Positions 1 to 9,469 of a stretch of 64,000 bases of DNA are shown in pieces (the stretch's first letter is position 1; every line of letters starts with the position of its first letter). This DNA is from Bacteroidota bacterium. GTDB taxonomy: Bacteria > Bacteroidota > Bacteroidia > Bacteroidales > CAIXZF01. Where the stretch lies: NCBI GenBank assembly GCA_022709385.1, contig JAKLIX010000011.1, forward strand, positions 94,680-158,679. The letters run 5' to 3'. The translations under genes were made by a program, and so were the position numbers. The notes under the pieces were generated by a model. The model was not told the origin of the DNA. It worked only from the letters and a program-made list of their open reading frames with translations, and did not search any database.

Positions 1-2
1 CC

Positions 3-1283
3 AATTATATGGGGGAAATCCTGTTCAGGGAACAATCAAATCCGGAACACTGGGAAAAGATATACCAGGTGCCTGATGAAGAGATCTGGAATATCCGGAA
101 CAGCCTGCGCCGGGAATTGATTGAATTCATTCAGGTCAGGCTAAGCAACGACCTTACCAGAAGACAGGAAAATCCGGGGATTATCCTGGATATCATGGAA
201 CAAGTGAATGATGAGATATTGACCATTGGTTTTGCCAGAAGGTTTGCCACATACAAAAGGGCACACCTGCTTTTTTCCGGCATGGATCGTTTAAAGGAAC
301 TTGTAAACAATACACAAAGGCCGGTCCAGTTTCTGTTCGCAGGGAAAGCACACCCCAATGACAAGGCAGGACAGGATCTTATCAAGCGGATCATTGAGGT
401 GTCCCGTATGCCTGATTTTCAGGGCAGGGTTATTTTCCTGGAAAACTATGATATGGCCCTGGCGAAGAAGCTGGTAAGTGGTGTGGACGTTTGGCTCAAC
501 ACCCCCACCCGTCCGCTGGAAGCTTCTGGTACCAGCGGAGAGAAAGCGACCATGAACGGTGTGTTGAATTTCAGTGTGCTCGACGGATGGTGGGCGGAAG
601 GCTACCGCTCCAATGCAGGCTGGGCTTTGCCTGAAGCCAGAACATACGCCAATCAGCATTTTCAGGATGAACTCGACACAGAAACCATCTACGATATCCT
701 CGAAGAAGAAATCATTCCCATGTTCTACGACAGAAATGAAAGAGGAATACCCGCTGCCTGGGTTGCAACCATTAAAAATGCCATTGCAGGCATCGCCCCT
801 CATTTCACTATGAAACGGATGATTGATGATTATTACAAACTCTTTTACAGCAAGCTTTTTGAACGTTCCTCCATACTGGAAAGTGGGAACAGAAAGGAAG
901 CTGCCAGGCTCGCAAACTGGAAACAGCTTATTTTCCGTGAATTTGAAAACATTGAGGTTATCTCTGTAAAAACCACGAATTCTTCACTGAGACCTCTCGC
1001 CCTTGGTGATGATTTCCAGGCTGAAATACAGGTCGATATTCATCAATTGGAACCCCATGATATCGGTATTGAAGTCGTATTCGGAATTAAAGAAAATGAT
1101 GAAGTGAAAGCGGTCAGCTTCCTGAAAGAGATGACGTTGACGGTTGTCAACAATAAAAGGCTGACTTTTTCATGCAGCATCCCGCTGAACAAACCGGGGG
1201 TCTTTGATTTTGCTTTCAGGCTCTTTCCGAAGAACGAACTGCTGGCTCACCGGCAGGATATCAACCTGGTTCGCTGGATTTGA
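3..1283 (+). CDS. glgP: Alpha-glucan (glycogen/starch) phosphorylase, C-terminal part, truncated by window edge
   Basis: The reading frame is open to the left edge, so only the C-terminal part of about 426 residues is seen. GT35 phosphorylases release glucose-1-phosphate from alpha-1,4-glucans using pyridoxal phosphate. The diagnostic E-A-S-G-T-S-G-E-K stretch ends in the lysine expected to bind PLP (about residue 179 counted from the Met at position 9) and is followed by N-G-V-L-N and L-D-G-W-W. G-F-A-R-R-F-A-T-Y-K-R earlier in the frame is typical of the short bacterial branch of the family (TIGR02094 type). The last ~90 residues form a beta-rich tail after the catalytic core. The stop lies 6 bp from the stop of the convergent response regulator gene. 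The family call is firm; whether the full protein is a phosphorylase alone or a fusion cannot be seen. Confidence 0.93.
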   Translation, partial: NYMGEILFREQSNPEHWEKIYQVPDEEIWNIRNSLRRELIEFIQVRLSNDLTRRQENPGIILDIMEQVNDEILTIGFARRFATYKRAHLLFSGMDRLKELVNNTQRPVQFLFAGKAHPNDKAGQDLIKRIIEVSRMPDFQGRVIFLENYDMALAKKLVSGVDVWLNTPTRPLEASGTSGEKATMNGVLNFSVLDGWWAEGYRSNAGWALPEARTYANQHFQDELDTETIYDILEEEIIPMFYDRNERGIPAAWVATIKNAIAGIAPHFTMKRMIDDYYKLFYSKLFERSSILESGNRKEAARLANWKQLIFREFENIEVISVKTTNSSLRPLALGDDFQAEIQVDIHQLEPHDIGIEVVFGIKENDEVKAVSFLKEMTLTVVNNKRLTFSCSIPLNKPGVFDFAFRLFPKNELLAHRQDINLVRWI

Positions 1284-1289
1284 CCACGG

Positions 1290-1706
1290 CTAGCTGTCAG
1301 GGATAAAATCACGGATCAATTGTAAAATTTCATTTCTTGTAAAAGGTTTTGGCAGGAATCCGGTAAAGCCTGCCTGTAGGATTTCCCTTTTCTCTGCTTC
1401 ATCAGTAAATCCTGTTACAGCAATTACGGGAGTGTTCCGGTTAAGTTCCGACTGCCTGAGCGCAGCCAGTACTTCTTCACCCCTCAGACCGCCACCAAGG
1501 TCAATATCAAGAAGAATGACTCCGAGAGCGTGCACTTTTGAAAACGCAACCGCATCGTCAGGATTACTGAAAAATACAGCGGGGTGATGATGTCTGAGGA
1601 AGGTCATACACAATTGACCTGAAAACTGGTCATCATCCAGTATCATAATCAAAGGCCCTGTCAAGTCTTCAATATCAATTCCGGATACCGTGTCAGTTTC
1701 ATTCAT
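1290..1706 (-). CDS. Single-domain response regulator (receiver only)
   Basis: A 138-residue protein consisting of one CheY-like receiver domain and no output domain. An acidic D-D-D cluster opens the domain, the phospho-acceptor Asp is about residue 67 in V-I-L-L-D-I-D, and the conserved Lys lies in L-P-K-P-F near the C-terminus. A longer frame runs upstream to 1868, but the Met at 1706 is preferred: it leaves a normal short N-terminus, and its start codon overlaps the stop of the upstream kinase by 8 bp, which suggests translational coupling. It is the last gene of a four-gene minus-strand operon with three sensor kinases, so it is probably the phospho-acceptor or an intermediate for one or more of them. 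Lacking an output domain, it likely acts through protein contacts or a phosphorelay (inference). Confidence 0.85.
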   Translation of the reverse strand: MNETDTVSGIDIEDLTGPLIMILDDDQFSGQLCMTFLRHHHPAVFFSNPDDAVAFSKVHALGVILLDIDLGGGLRGEEVLAALRQSELNRNTPVIAVTGFTDEAEKREILQAGFTGFLPKPFTRNEILQLIRDFIPDS

Positions 1707-3810
1707 GCCTGGTCTGTTGCTTTCTGGACGGAAAGAGGAGACTGAAGATGGAACCCTTTCCGGGCTGACTTTCCATTTCGAGCATTCCTCCCATTTTACA
1801 TGCAAGGTGGCAGGCCAGTGAGAGCCCCACGCTTGAAACGCTGAAAGTATTTGCGTTTCCTTCTGCAATCCTGGAAAACTCTGTCAGCAATTCCTGTTGC
1901 TTAGCAGCTGTAATTCCGGTTCCTGTATCACTTACCCGGATAGTCACATAGCTGTAGCCATCTCTTGAGCTTTCAAAAACATCGACAGATACCTGGCCCT
2001 GCTCGGTGAAAAGCACTGCATTATCCAAAAGAAGTTGCAGCATCTGTTTAAAGTAGGCTTCATCCACATCAGCAACCAACTCCTTTTCTGTACTCATCCT
2101 GAATTCGATCATTTTGCGGAAAGCCATTTCCCGATATGGTGCAACGCAGGCTTCCATATTTTCGCTTACATGATAGGGTGTTTTTTTCAGCCGCAGTGTC
2201 CCGGCATGAATTTCAGACAAAGTCATGATCGCATTCAGGCTGGAGATCATTCTTCCGGATGCCTCCATGATCCTGTCAGCCAGCATCCTGATGTTCTCCT
2301 CCTGGGTGTCCCCGATGATCAGTTCAGTAAATCCCAGAATACTGGTGAGTGGTGTGCGGAGATCATGGCTGATATTCACCAGGAGTGCATTTTTCATTCG
2401 ATCGGATTCCTCAGCCATCTTTTTTGCTGCTTCCATCGTCAATTCCGCCTGCTTCAGCTCAGTGATATCGACGAACACGGTAAGCAGTGACATTATACCC
2501 TGAAGATGAATAAATTCACTTTTATAGAGCACATTACGGACTTCCCCCTTTTTATTTCGCAGTTCCAGTTCATGTTCAGCCATTGCCTGGCCATTCCTGA
2601 GCTCATCCGTATAGAGTGTTTTCACATTTTTCTGTTCGAATAACCGCAATGCTTCCGGCGTATATCCTTTCACTTCCTGAATGGAGTATCCGGTTAGCTT
2701 GAGAAAACTGCTGTTGGCATTGAGAATACGTCCTTCATTGAGGTCGGTGATGATCGTGGCAGTAGGATTAAAGATGAAAGCTTTGGAGAACTTCTCTTCA
2801 CTTTCGCTAAGCTGTTGTTTATCGGCTTCATGTTCGGCGATTTTCACTTTCAGATCGGATTTTTGCCTGTAAAAATCCATGATCAGTTTCGACAGGCGTG
2901 AAAATTCGTCTTTGCGATCTGCCAGTGGAAGAATATATCCCGGGTCTTGTTGTTCCAGTGAGGTCAGCAGCTTGTCCATGGGCTTGTGGATCCACCTGTT
3001 GATCAGATAATATATCAACAGCACTACACCGGTTCCTGCAAGAAGGAATGCAAGGATATAAATTCTTGAATACTGGTAAATAGATTCAAAGTTATTAATT
3101 TGCTTGGTACAGACGGCTTTGGCAACAACCTCTCCTTTATAGGACTGAAAGGGAAATGTAAAAACGATGGCAGATCTGCCGGGTTCAGGTGGCTTTATGC
3201 TTGCTTTATCGAGTGATACCTGTGTCCCTGCAATCGCCTGTATCGTTGAAATAAACTCATCATCAACGATCCTCCCCAGGAAAAAATAACCACGGGGCTC
3301 CTGTTCGCGCCCGATGTCTGAGTCATCATGGATAGTAGCGGCACTAATCAGGAACAAACCTTCGGGTAATTTTACGTAGAACCGCGACAGGCGTTTCTTG
3401 TGGAGTAAAGGAAAAACATCGGAAGGAAGAGGCAACACGCGGTTGGCTCCGGGATAAATCCCAGTGACAAAATAAACGAGTTCCTTTTCTTCATTGTATG
3501 CCCATACCGCATGCACTGAGAAAGACTGCAGAATGGTTGCCAGGTTCACAGAAGCCCATGCGGTATCGGGATGATTGACATAATCCACCATCTCGTCCCA
3601 ATAGGTATAGTCGAAAGTCACCTGATCCAGTGCGTGCTCGATATATTTAATGGTGGAGGTTACAGCTTGGGAAACTGATTCAAAATGAGCGGTTTTCAGC
3701 GATGCATCCTGTTTCCTTCTCAGGTATTCCATGGAAAGAAGGATCGCCAGTAAAACCACCATTACCGAGATAAACAGGATAATGAACTTTTTTTTAACAG
3801 TCATGACCAA
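1699..3810 (-). CDS. Membrane sensor histidine kinase (CHASE4-like, PAS, HisKA, HATPase)
   Basis: 703 residues. A first membrane helix lies at about residues 7-26. A periplasmic segment of about 30-230 carries the Y-T-Y-W-D-E pattern and later conserved residues typical of CHASE4 sensory domains. A second membrane helix is at about 250-270, followed by a HAMP-like linker and a PAS domain (about 340-455, F-N-P-T-A-T onward). The dimerisation domain has the phospho-acceptor His in S-H-D-L-R-T-P (about H482). The ATPase domain has an N-box with D-N-A and a D-T-G-T-G-I G1 box. The C-terminal G-box region is slightly degenerate (V-G-L-S-L-A). It autophosphorylates on sensing an unknown periplasmic signal. 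The downstream response regulator overlaps its stop codon and is the most likely partner. Confidence 0.88.
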   Translation of the reverse strand: MVMTVKKKFIILFISVMVVLLAILLSMEYLRRKQDASLKTAHFESVSQAVTSTIKYIEHALDQVTFDYTYWDEMVDYVNHPDTAWASVNLATILQSFSVHAVWAYNEEKELVYFVTGIYPGANRVLPLPSDVFPLLHKKRLSRFYVKLPEGLFLISAATIHDDSDIGREQEPRGYFFLGRIVDDEFISTIQAIAGTQVSLDKASIKPPEPGRSAIVFTFPFQSYKGEVVAKAVCTKQINNFESIYQYSRIYILAFLLAGTGVVLLIYYLINRWIHKPMDKLLTSLEQQDPGYILPLADRKDEFSRLSKLIMDFYRQKSDLKVKIAEHEADKQQLSESEEKFSKAFIFNPTATIITDLNEGRILNANSSFLKLTGYSIQEVKGYTPEALRLFEQKNVKTLYTDELRNGQAMAEHELELRNKKGEVRNVLYKSEFIHLQGIMSLLTVFVDITELKQAELTMEAAKKMAEESDRMKNALLVNISHDLRTPLTSILGFTELIIGDTQEENIRMLADRIMEASGRMISSLNAIMTLSEIHAGTLRLKKTPYHVSENMEACVAPYREMAFRKMIEFRMSTEKELVADVDEAYFKQMLQLLLDNAVLFTEQGQVSVDVFESSRDGYSYVTIRVSDTGTGITAAKQQELLTEFSRIAEGNANTFSVSSVGLSLACHLACKMGGMLEMESQPGKGSIFSLLFPSRKQQTRHE

Positions 3811-3825
3811 CAGTAATGATGATGT

Positions 3826-6453
3826 TTATTGTTCCTGAACAGGCAGCCAGATGCTGAAAACTGATCCTTTTCCGGGCTCACTTTCGACCATGATTTCTCC
3901 AAACATCAACTGCAGCAATTTTTTAGCGATGGTCAAACCCAGCCCATTCCCTTCATAATGTCTTCCCCAGCCCTCACTTACCTGCCTGAAGCCGTCAAAA
4001 ATAAGGTTTTTGTCTTCATTCCTGATACCGATGCCTGTATCATGTACCTGTATCAGTCTTCCCTTAAAACCCTGATAATACTGATCGGTAATGGTCAGGT
4101 TGATTTGTCCTGCCTCAGTGAATTTAACCGCATTGTCGAGTACTTCCCTCAGGGCAATTTCAAGATATTGTTTATCAGCTAAAGCTTCCAGAGCGTGTTG
4201 CATATTCAGTTTAAACCTGACTCCTTTTTCTTTGCAGATGATGCTGTATGGCCGGGCTGTCTCAGTGACCAGGGCGGACAAGTCCACAAGAACAGGTTTT
4301 ACGCTGATCTGATCGGAGGTGAGTTCAGAATAAAGAATGATCGCGTCCATGGATTTTAAAAGGCGGTTGACGGACAAACGAATGTTGCTGATCATCTTGC
4401 CTGATTCCCCTTCTGACTGAATCTCTGATAATATTTCAGCGCTACCGAGTATCCCCATGATCGGAGTTCTCAGTTCATGGCTCAGGTTGGATAGGAAATT
4501 GGATTTAAGCTTGTCGGACTCCTCTGCCCTTTCTTTTTCGGCCTTCAGTTCCTTAGTCAGTTCCTCCTGCTGCCGTATTGTCACCCAGAGGGTATGTGTG
4601 CGCTCCATCACAAGGTTCTCCAGGTTTTCATTCAGGTGTACGATCTCATCCTGAAGCCGTTTTTCTTCGGTAATATCGCTGATGATTCCAACCAGGATGC
4701 GCTCACCTTTCCCGTTAATAAAACGTTTCTTCTTGGTTTCGATGATATGGAGGGTCCCTTCAACTGAGGTGATATTTTCGACATTGACGTTTTCTTTACC
4801 GGTATTCAGTACTTCATCATCTTTTTCCCAGAAAACGTCTGCCTGCTCTTTCGGAAAGAAATCATAATCAGACTTGCCGATCAGCTCCTCACGGCTCACG
4901 CCAATTAACCTGCAACAGGCGTCATTCAGCAATATCCACCTGTGCTGGCTGTCTTTAACAAACAACGGATCTGCCACTCCGTTAAGCAGTTCCATAAGGT
5001 AAGACTGATATTCATGCAGGGATTGTACAGCATGTTTCCTTTCCTCAATTTCTTCCAGCAATAATTCATTGGTCCGTTGCAGTTCCCGGGTTCTTGACTT
5101 CACCAGTTCCTCCAGCTGATCACGGGTTTCCTGAAGTTTCCTGTTTACCACGTCCAATTCATCGCGTTGGTATTGGATCTCGTCATTCTGAGCCTGCAAT
5201 GCCCTGTTGATTTTTTGTTTTGCCTTGTTTTTCAGAAGCAGTGTCAATATGGCTGACACAAATACAAGCAGGGTGATGAGCAGGTAAAGGTAGTTTCTTT
5301 CGGTCTTCACCTTGTTGAGGGCTGCAATTCGTTTTTCATCCTCAAGCCTCCTTTCATTCCGATCCTGTTCCCTTGCATTCATCAGGTTCAGCATGTTCTC
5401 GAAACGGCTTGTGCGGAGCAGGGAGTCCCTGGCCTGTTCATATTGGTGAACGGTTTCATATGCCATCCTGAAATTACCGGATTGATAATAATTCCGGGCA
5501 AGCTCCGACAACACATCCATCTCTACCCTGAGCAAACCGTATTCATTCGCAAGGGCGACAGCCTGGTTCAGTAATTGATGCGCCTCCGCCGTTTTCCCCT
5601 GCCGCGAATTCAGTACGCCGATATTCTTCATCAGTACTACATACAGATAGCGTGAACCAAGCCTGCCGGCCATGTCAAGCGCCTGGCCGTAATACTGCTC
5701 TGCCTCCCTGAACCTGCCCTTTTGCCTCATGGTGTTGCCAAGATTATTCAATATGCCGCACCTTTCCTCATGATCGCCCATGAGTTGCCAGTACCGGAGT
5801 GCTGCATCGTAATACCCAAAGGCTTTCGAATAGTCTTTCAGGTAAAAGTAATATGTACCGAGATTCTTCCTGGTAGTAGCCAGGCACCAGTCATTTTTAT
5901 TGCTTTCACTGAGTTTCATGGCCTCGGTGAAATAATCCCTTGCCCTGCTGTATTCTTCAAATACTCTGAAAATAATGCCAATACCGTTGTATGCCTGAAT
6001 CAAAAACACAGTATCACCAGCCTCCTCCGCTTCATCCAGCAACTTCATGTATGCAGCAAAGGTGTCTTCGTATTTTCCGAAGGCAAGCCACAATTCGGCC
6101 TTCATCAGCAATGCTTCAAAATAGCTGTTTGTATGTTTGGCAGAATCCAGGATAATCAAAGCGCTGGATAGCGCGTCGTGCGCGTTCTTTTCCTGGTTCA
6201 TCAGCATATATGCCCTTGCAATGGCCATATAACCCAAACCGGTTTCATGCGGTCGGTCCGTTCCTGCTGAATCAATCCACTTATGTCCTTCTGCCAATAA
6301 AAAAAGTGGATACTGATCAGGTATACCCTTCAATAAACTGCTGAACTTCTCATTCCGGCCTGCCAGCGCATAGCCCTGTAAAACAAGCGCTTGCAGGCTA
6401 AGGCTTAGGATAAGGATGATGCCCGGTATTCTGATCCTGGTCTTCATAGGCAA
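3826..6453 (-). CDS. TPR-containing sensor histidine kinase
   Basis: 875 residues. An N-terminal signal/anchor is followed by a tetratricopeptide-repeat region (about 45-350; repeated A-x-x-Y-Y-x-x-A-L patterns). A membrane helix sits at about 384-405, then a long coiled coil (about 410-480), a PAS domain (about 485-600), a second short coiled coil, HisKA with S-H-E-L-R-T-P (about H659) and a HATPase domain with D-T-G-I-G-I and G-N-G-L-G-L-T boxes. Exported TPR domains before a single membrane helix are a recurrent Bacteroidota kinase design and probably sense a protein or glycan ligand in the periplasm. It lies 15 bp upstream of the CHASE4-like kinase and 4 bp downstream of the large multi-PAS kinase, so the genes are very likely co-transcribed. 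Confidence 0.9.
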   Translation of the reverse strand: MPMKTRIRIPGIILILSLSLQALVLQGYALAGRNEKFSSLLKGIPDQYPLFLLAEGHKWIDSAGTDRPHETGLGYMAIARAYMLMNQEKNAHDALSSALIILDSAKHTNSYFEALLMKAELWLAFGKYEDTFAAYMKLLDEAEEAGDTVFLIQAYNGIGIIFRVFEEYSRARDYFTEAMKLSESNKNDWCLATTRKNLGTYYFYLKDYSKAFGYYDAALRYWQLMGDHEERCGILNNLGNTMRQKGRFREAEQYYGQALDMAGRLGSRYLYVVLMKNIGVLNSRQGKTAEAHQLLNQAVALANEYGLLRVEMDVLSELARNYYQSGNFRMAYETVHQYEQARDSLLRTSRFENMLNLMNAREQDRNERRLEDEKRIAALNKVKTERNYLYLLITLLVFVSAILTLLLKNKAKQKINRALQAQNDEIQYQRDELDVVNRKLQETRDQLEELVKSRTRELQRTNELLLEEIEERKHAVQSLHEYQSYLMELLNGVADPLFVKDSQHRWILLNDACCRLIGVSREELIGKSDYDFFPKEQADVFWEKDDEVLNTGKENVNVENITSVEGTLHIIETKKKRFINGKGERILVGIISDITEEKRLQDEIVHLNENLENLVMERTHTLWVTIRQQEELTKELKAEKERAEESDKLKSNFLSNLSHELRTPIMGILGSAEILSEIQSEGESGKMISNIRLSVNRLLKSMDAIILYSELTSDQISVKPVLVDLSALVTETARPYSIICKEKGVRFKLNMQHALEALADKQYLEIALREVLDNAVKFTEAGQINLTITDQYYQGFKGRLIQVHDTGIGIRNEDKNLIFDGFRQVSEGWGRHYEGNGLGLTIAKKLLQLMFGEIMVESEPGKGSVFSIWLPVQEQ

Positions 6454-6457
6454 GTCT

Positions 6458-9394
6458 CTATTCAGTTTGCGCTTTCAAGGGAACAGAGAAATAGAACCGG
6501 CTCCCTTTGCCTTCCTGGCTGATCACCCACAATACCCCTCCGTTACGTTCAACAAATTCCTTGCAGAGGATCAGTCCAAGCCCTGTACCCTGCTCTCCGA
6601 ATGTCCCTTCTCTTTTATAACTGTCATCTATCCTGAAAAGCTTTTCCATTGCTTGCTCAGGAATGCCTATCCCCTGATCCTCAACACAAACCTCCAGCAT
6701 CCGGTCGTTGATTTTCCGGCAACAGATGCTGATCATACCGCCCGGATTGGAGAACTTTACGGCATTGGACAACAAATTCCGGATCACCGTCCTGATCGTA
6801 TTGTCATCAAAAAATGCCTGTGTATTCAATGCAACCCTGGATATAAAACGAATATGTTTTCGTTCAAGATCAGGTCTTAACAAATTGTACGTTTCGTTTA
6901 TCAGGACAGAAAAATCCTGAAGTGATGGCTGGTAAAGGATACCTCCCGACTGAGACCTGCTCCAGAAGAGAATGTTCTGCACAAGGTTATAGGTATTCTG
7001 GGTTGCATGGTGAATGTTCTCCAGGAAGTGTCTTCGTTCTTCATCGGTATAATCGCCGTACTCCTCGAGGAGTACGGAGGTGAAACCCAGGATTGCGTTG
7101 AAAGGATTTTTCAGATCGTGTGCAAGAATGGAAAGGAATTTATCTTTAGCCAGGTTGCTGTTTTTTAACTCACTGGCATAGGCTTCCAGGCGGATTTCAT
7201 TCATTTTTAATGCAGTGATATCTCTCAGTATCCCAACCATAATGCTTTCCAGGCCGTTGATCGGTTTAATGGGTATTTTACTGACAGAATACCAGATAGT
7301 TTCACCTTCAGATCCCGAAATGGCAATTTCTCTGTCCAATAAGGGTTCATCCGTTTGTGTTATTTCTTCATCTCCCATCATCAGGCTGATCAGACCCGGC
7401 ATGTGATCCTGCCTGCCGCGGATTTCCTCTATTTCTGATTCCGAAAAGCCGGCTGCTTTTAATGTTGCTGCCATGGCCTGATTCATATGTACTATCCTTC
7501 CGCTGCCATCCCGGAAATAAACCAGGTCGGGAATATTCTCCATCAACCCGACCAGCAGACGATGCTCATGATTCAATGCATCAAGCATACGTTTGCGTTC
7601 AGTAATGTTTTCAACCACTCCGCAACCCATAATCCGTGTACCGTCCTGATCAAGCAGGTAGCTGATCGTCACCGAAACCCAGATGATATTCCCTTCTTTG
7701 GTGATCAGGCGCTTTTCCACAACAAAGCTATCCTTGTTTTCTTCCCTGGCAAGCTGTGCAGCACGCATCTCCAGTTTCACATCCTCTTCAGGTGTAATAT
7801 CTCTGATCGTCAATCCTGTTAATTCATCTTCCGCATATCCCAACATTTCGCAAAAAGCGATATTTGCTTTCATAAAACTGAAATCTTTCAACGAAATCAG
7901 CACAACACCCATGGGATTCTGATCGAACAAAGAACGGTATTGTTGTTCCGATTCATACACGAACTTCTTATACAGCTTGTCGACAGTTATGTCAGAGATC
8001 CGCCCGCAGGAATATATTGAACCATCTGCTTCAAATTTGGAAATGGCCTTTTCTGCCACCCAAATTTCTTTTTCGTCTCCGTAATTCCATCTGTACTCAC
8101 TCTGATATTGTTCATTATCAAAAACGAAGCGGTTGAAATGTTCCCGCATCTCCTGGTAGTCATCAGGATGTACCCGCTGCTCCCATATCTGGTTGTTTTC
8201 CAGAATATCTTCAGGAAACACTCCCAGTACCCGTGATACATTCGGACTGACATATACCATGATCCCTTTACCGTCGCATATCCAGAGCACATCCGGATTA
8301 TTTTCCACCAGCAGCCTGAAGCGGTTCTCGCTCTGTAAAAGCTGTGTTTCCAGTCGCCTCCTTCTATCCTCTTCCTGTAAAAGGGCTTCTTTGGCGAACA
8401 ACTGTACAATGCTCTCGGATAGCTTCCCGAACCTACCCTTTTGATACCTCAGTGGTTTCAGATATCTCAGATCACGGTGTTCAAGGGTTTTATTCAGGTA
8501 ATCGAGGGGCAGGTTGACAAAACGCGAAATAATAAGCCCGAGCCCTGTAAAAAAAAGTAAAGCAAGCGCAAGGCTGATCAGCAGGAAGCGGTTAAAGCTG
8601 TTTCTGTACTGGCCAAGGAAGATGATTTCTTTCTCAGAATTTATCAGACCGACAGGTTTTCCGCTCCATCCCTCGAGAACCAGCGATACCCTGATACGGT
8701 CTGTGCCTGATTTCCTGAGTTCCTTTATTTCGCTGATTATCGAGGAAGTGTCAAGCGAAAGACTGCTTGAGGTCATTTTACCCAGTGAACTCAGCAAGGA
8801 ATCATTCCAGTTTTTTCCGACAAAAATCCAACCTTCCGCAGACCTTTGCCTTTCAGGATCTTCCTGGAGATGAATGGGCGAACCATAGATTTCGATTAAT
8901 CCTCTTGTTGATTTCAGAAAAAAATGAAGTTCGGGATTATTTGCCAGCAGGTACATCAACTGTCCCTTGTCCGGAAAGCTGACATTCCTTTGCTGCTGAT
9001 CTTTGCCTGGTTCTTCATGCATCAGCCTGAAATCACGGTCGAACAACCATAACCAGGAGATATCATATTTATCTAAGGCATAACTGACATTTTTTTCAAG
9101 CCAGGCAGTGTCCTGTTTAAAGGAGTTCACGGTAAGCTCGTCCCACTGGGTATAATCAGCCAGGAAAGTTCTCAGCTTGCTGCTTTGGGTGTTGATCACC
9201 GAAATCATCAGTTCACGGTGTTGCTCCTCAAAGCTTTTGAGAGCTCCCGCAATGTTTTTTCTCTCCCAAAGGTAAATAAAATGATACCCCAGTCCAACCG
9301 CCATTAATATGACAATCAGGGTTATGAGTATTTTATTCTGCAAACTGTTGTACACCGCGGGCTGGGATTGAAAATGTGAGCAATTTAAGCCCAT
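6458..9394 (-). CDS. Membrane sensor histidine kinase with CHASE4-like domain and three PAS domains
   Basis: 978 residues and first gene of the four-gene minus-strand signalling operon. Membrane helices lie at about 20-40 and 268-290 and flank a periplasmic CHASE4-like segment (Y-T-Q-W-D-E, then aromatic-rich strands). Three PAS/PAC units follow (about 360-475, 485-605 and 610-735), then HisKA with the unusual but known A-H-D-L-K-N-P form (about H759) and a complete HATPase domain (N-A-V-K-F, D-Q-G-I-G-I, G-T-G-L-G-L). The multiple PAS units suggest integration of cytoplasmic cues with the periplasmic one. The chosen start gives a short hydrophilic leader before the first membrane helix; an internal start nearer the helix is possible. 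Divergent from fabG across a 75-bp gap. Confidence 0.88.
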   Translation of the reverse strand: MGLNCSHFQSQPAVYNSLQNKILITLIVILMAVGLGYHFIYLWERKNIAGALKSFEEQHRELMISVINTQSSKLRTFLADYTQWDELTVNSFKQDTAWLEKNVSYALDKYDISWLWLFDRDFRLMHEEPGKDQQQRNVSFPDKGQLMYLLANNPELHFFLKSTRGLIEIYGSPIHLQEDPERQRSAEGWIFVGKNWNDSLLSSLGKMTSSSLSLDTSSIISEIKELRKSGTDRIRVSLVLEGWSGKPVGLINSEKEIIFLGQYRNSFNRFLLISLALALLFFTGLGLIISRFVNLPLDYLNKTLEHRDLRYLKPLRYQKGRFGKLSESIVQLFAKEALLQEEDRRRRLETQLLQSENRFRLLVENNPDVLWICDGKGIMVYVSPNVSRVLGVFPEDILENNQIWEQRVHPDDYQEMREHFNRFVFDNEQYQSEYRWNYGDEKEIWVAEKAISKFEADGSIYSCGRISDITVDKLYKKFVYESEQQYRSLFDQNPMGVVLISLKDFSFMKANIAFCEMLGYAEDELTGLTIRDITPEEDVKLEMRAAQLAREENKDSFVVEKRLITKEGNIIWVSVTISYLLDQDGTRIMGCGVVENITERKRMLDALNHEHRLLVGLMENIPDLVYFRDGSGRIVHMNQAMAATLKAAGFSESEIEEIRGRQDHMPGLISLMMGDEEITQTDEPLLDREIAISGSEGETIWYSVSKIPIKPINGLESIMVGILRDITALKMNEIRLEAYASELKNSNLAKDKFLSILAHDLKNPFNAILGFTSVLLEEYGDYTDEERRHFLENIHHATQNTYNLVQNILFWSRSQSGGILYQPSLQDFSVLINETYNLLRPDLERKHIRFISRVALNTQAFFDDNTIRTVIRNLLSNAVKFSNPGGMISICCRKINDRMLEVCVEDQGIGIPEQAMEKLFRIDDSYKREGTFGEQGTGLGLILCKEFVERNGGVLWVISQEGKGSRFYFSVPLKAQTE

Positions 9395-9427
9395 TCGGTA
9401 AAAATACCAAGGATTTGGTCAATTTCT

Positions 9428-9435
9428 TATCTTTG
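9428..9435 (+). promoter_or_regulatory. Bacteroidota -7 promoter element (TATCTTTG) for fabG
   Basis: TATCTTTG matches the TAnnTTTG -7 element of Bacteroidota sigma factors and lies 34 bp before the fabG start. No correctly spaced TTG -33 box is evident, so only the -7 half is supported. Confidence 0.5.
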
Positions 9436-9469
9436 CCACCCATGCATTTCAATCATAAAAATAACCCTT

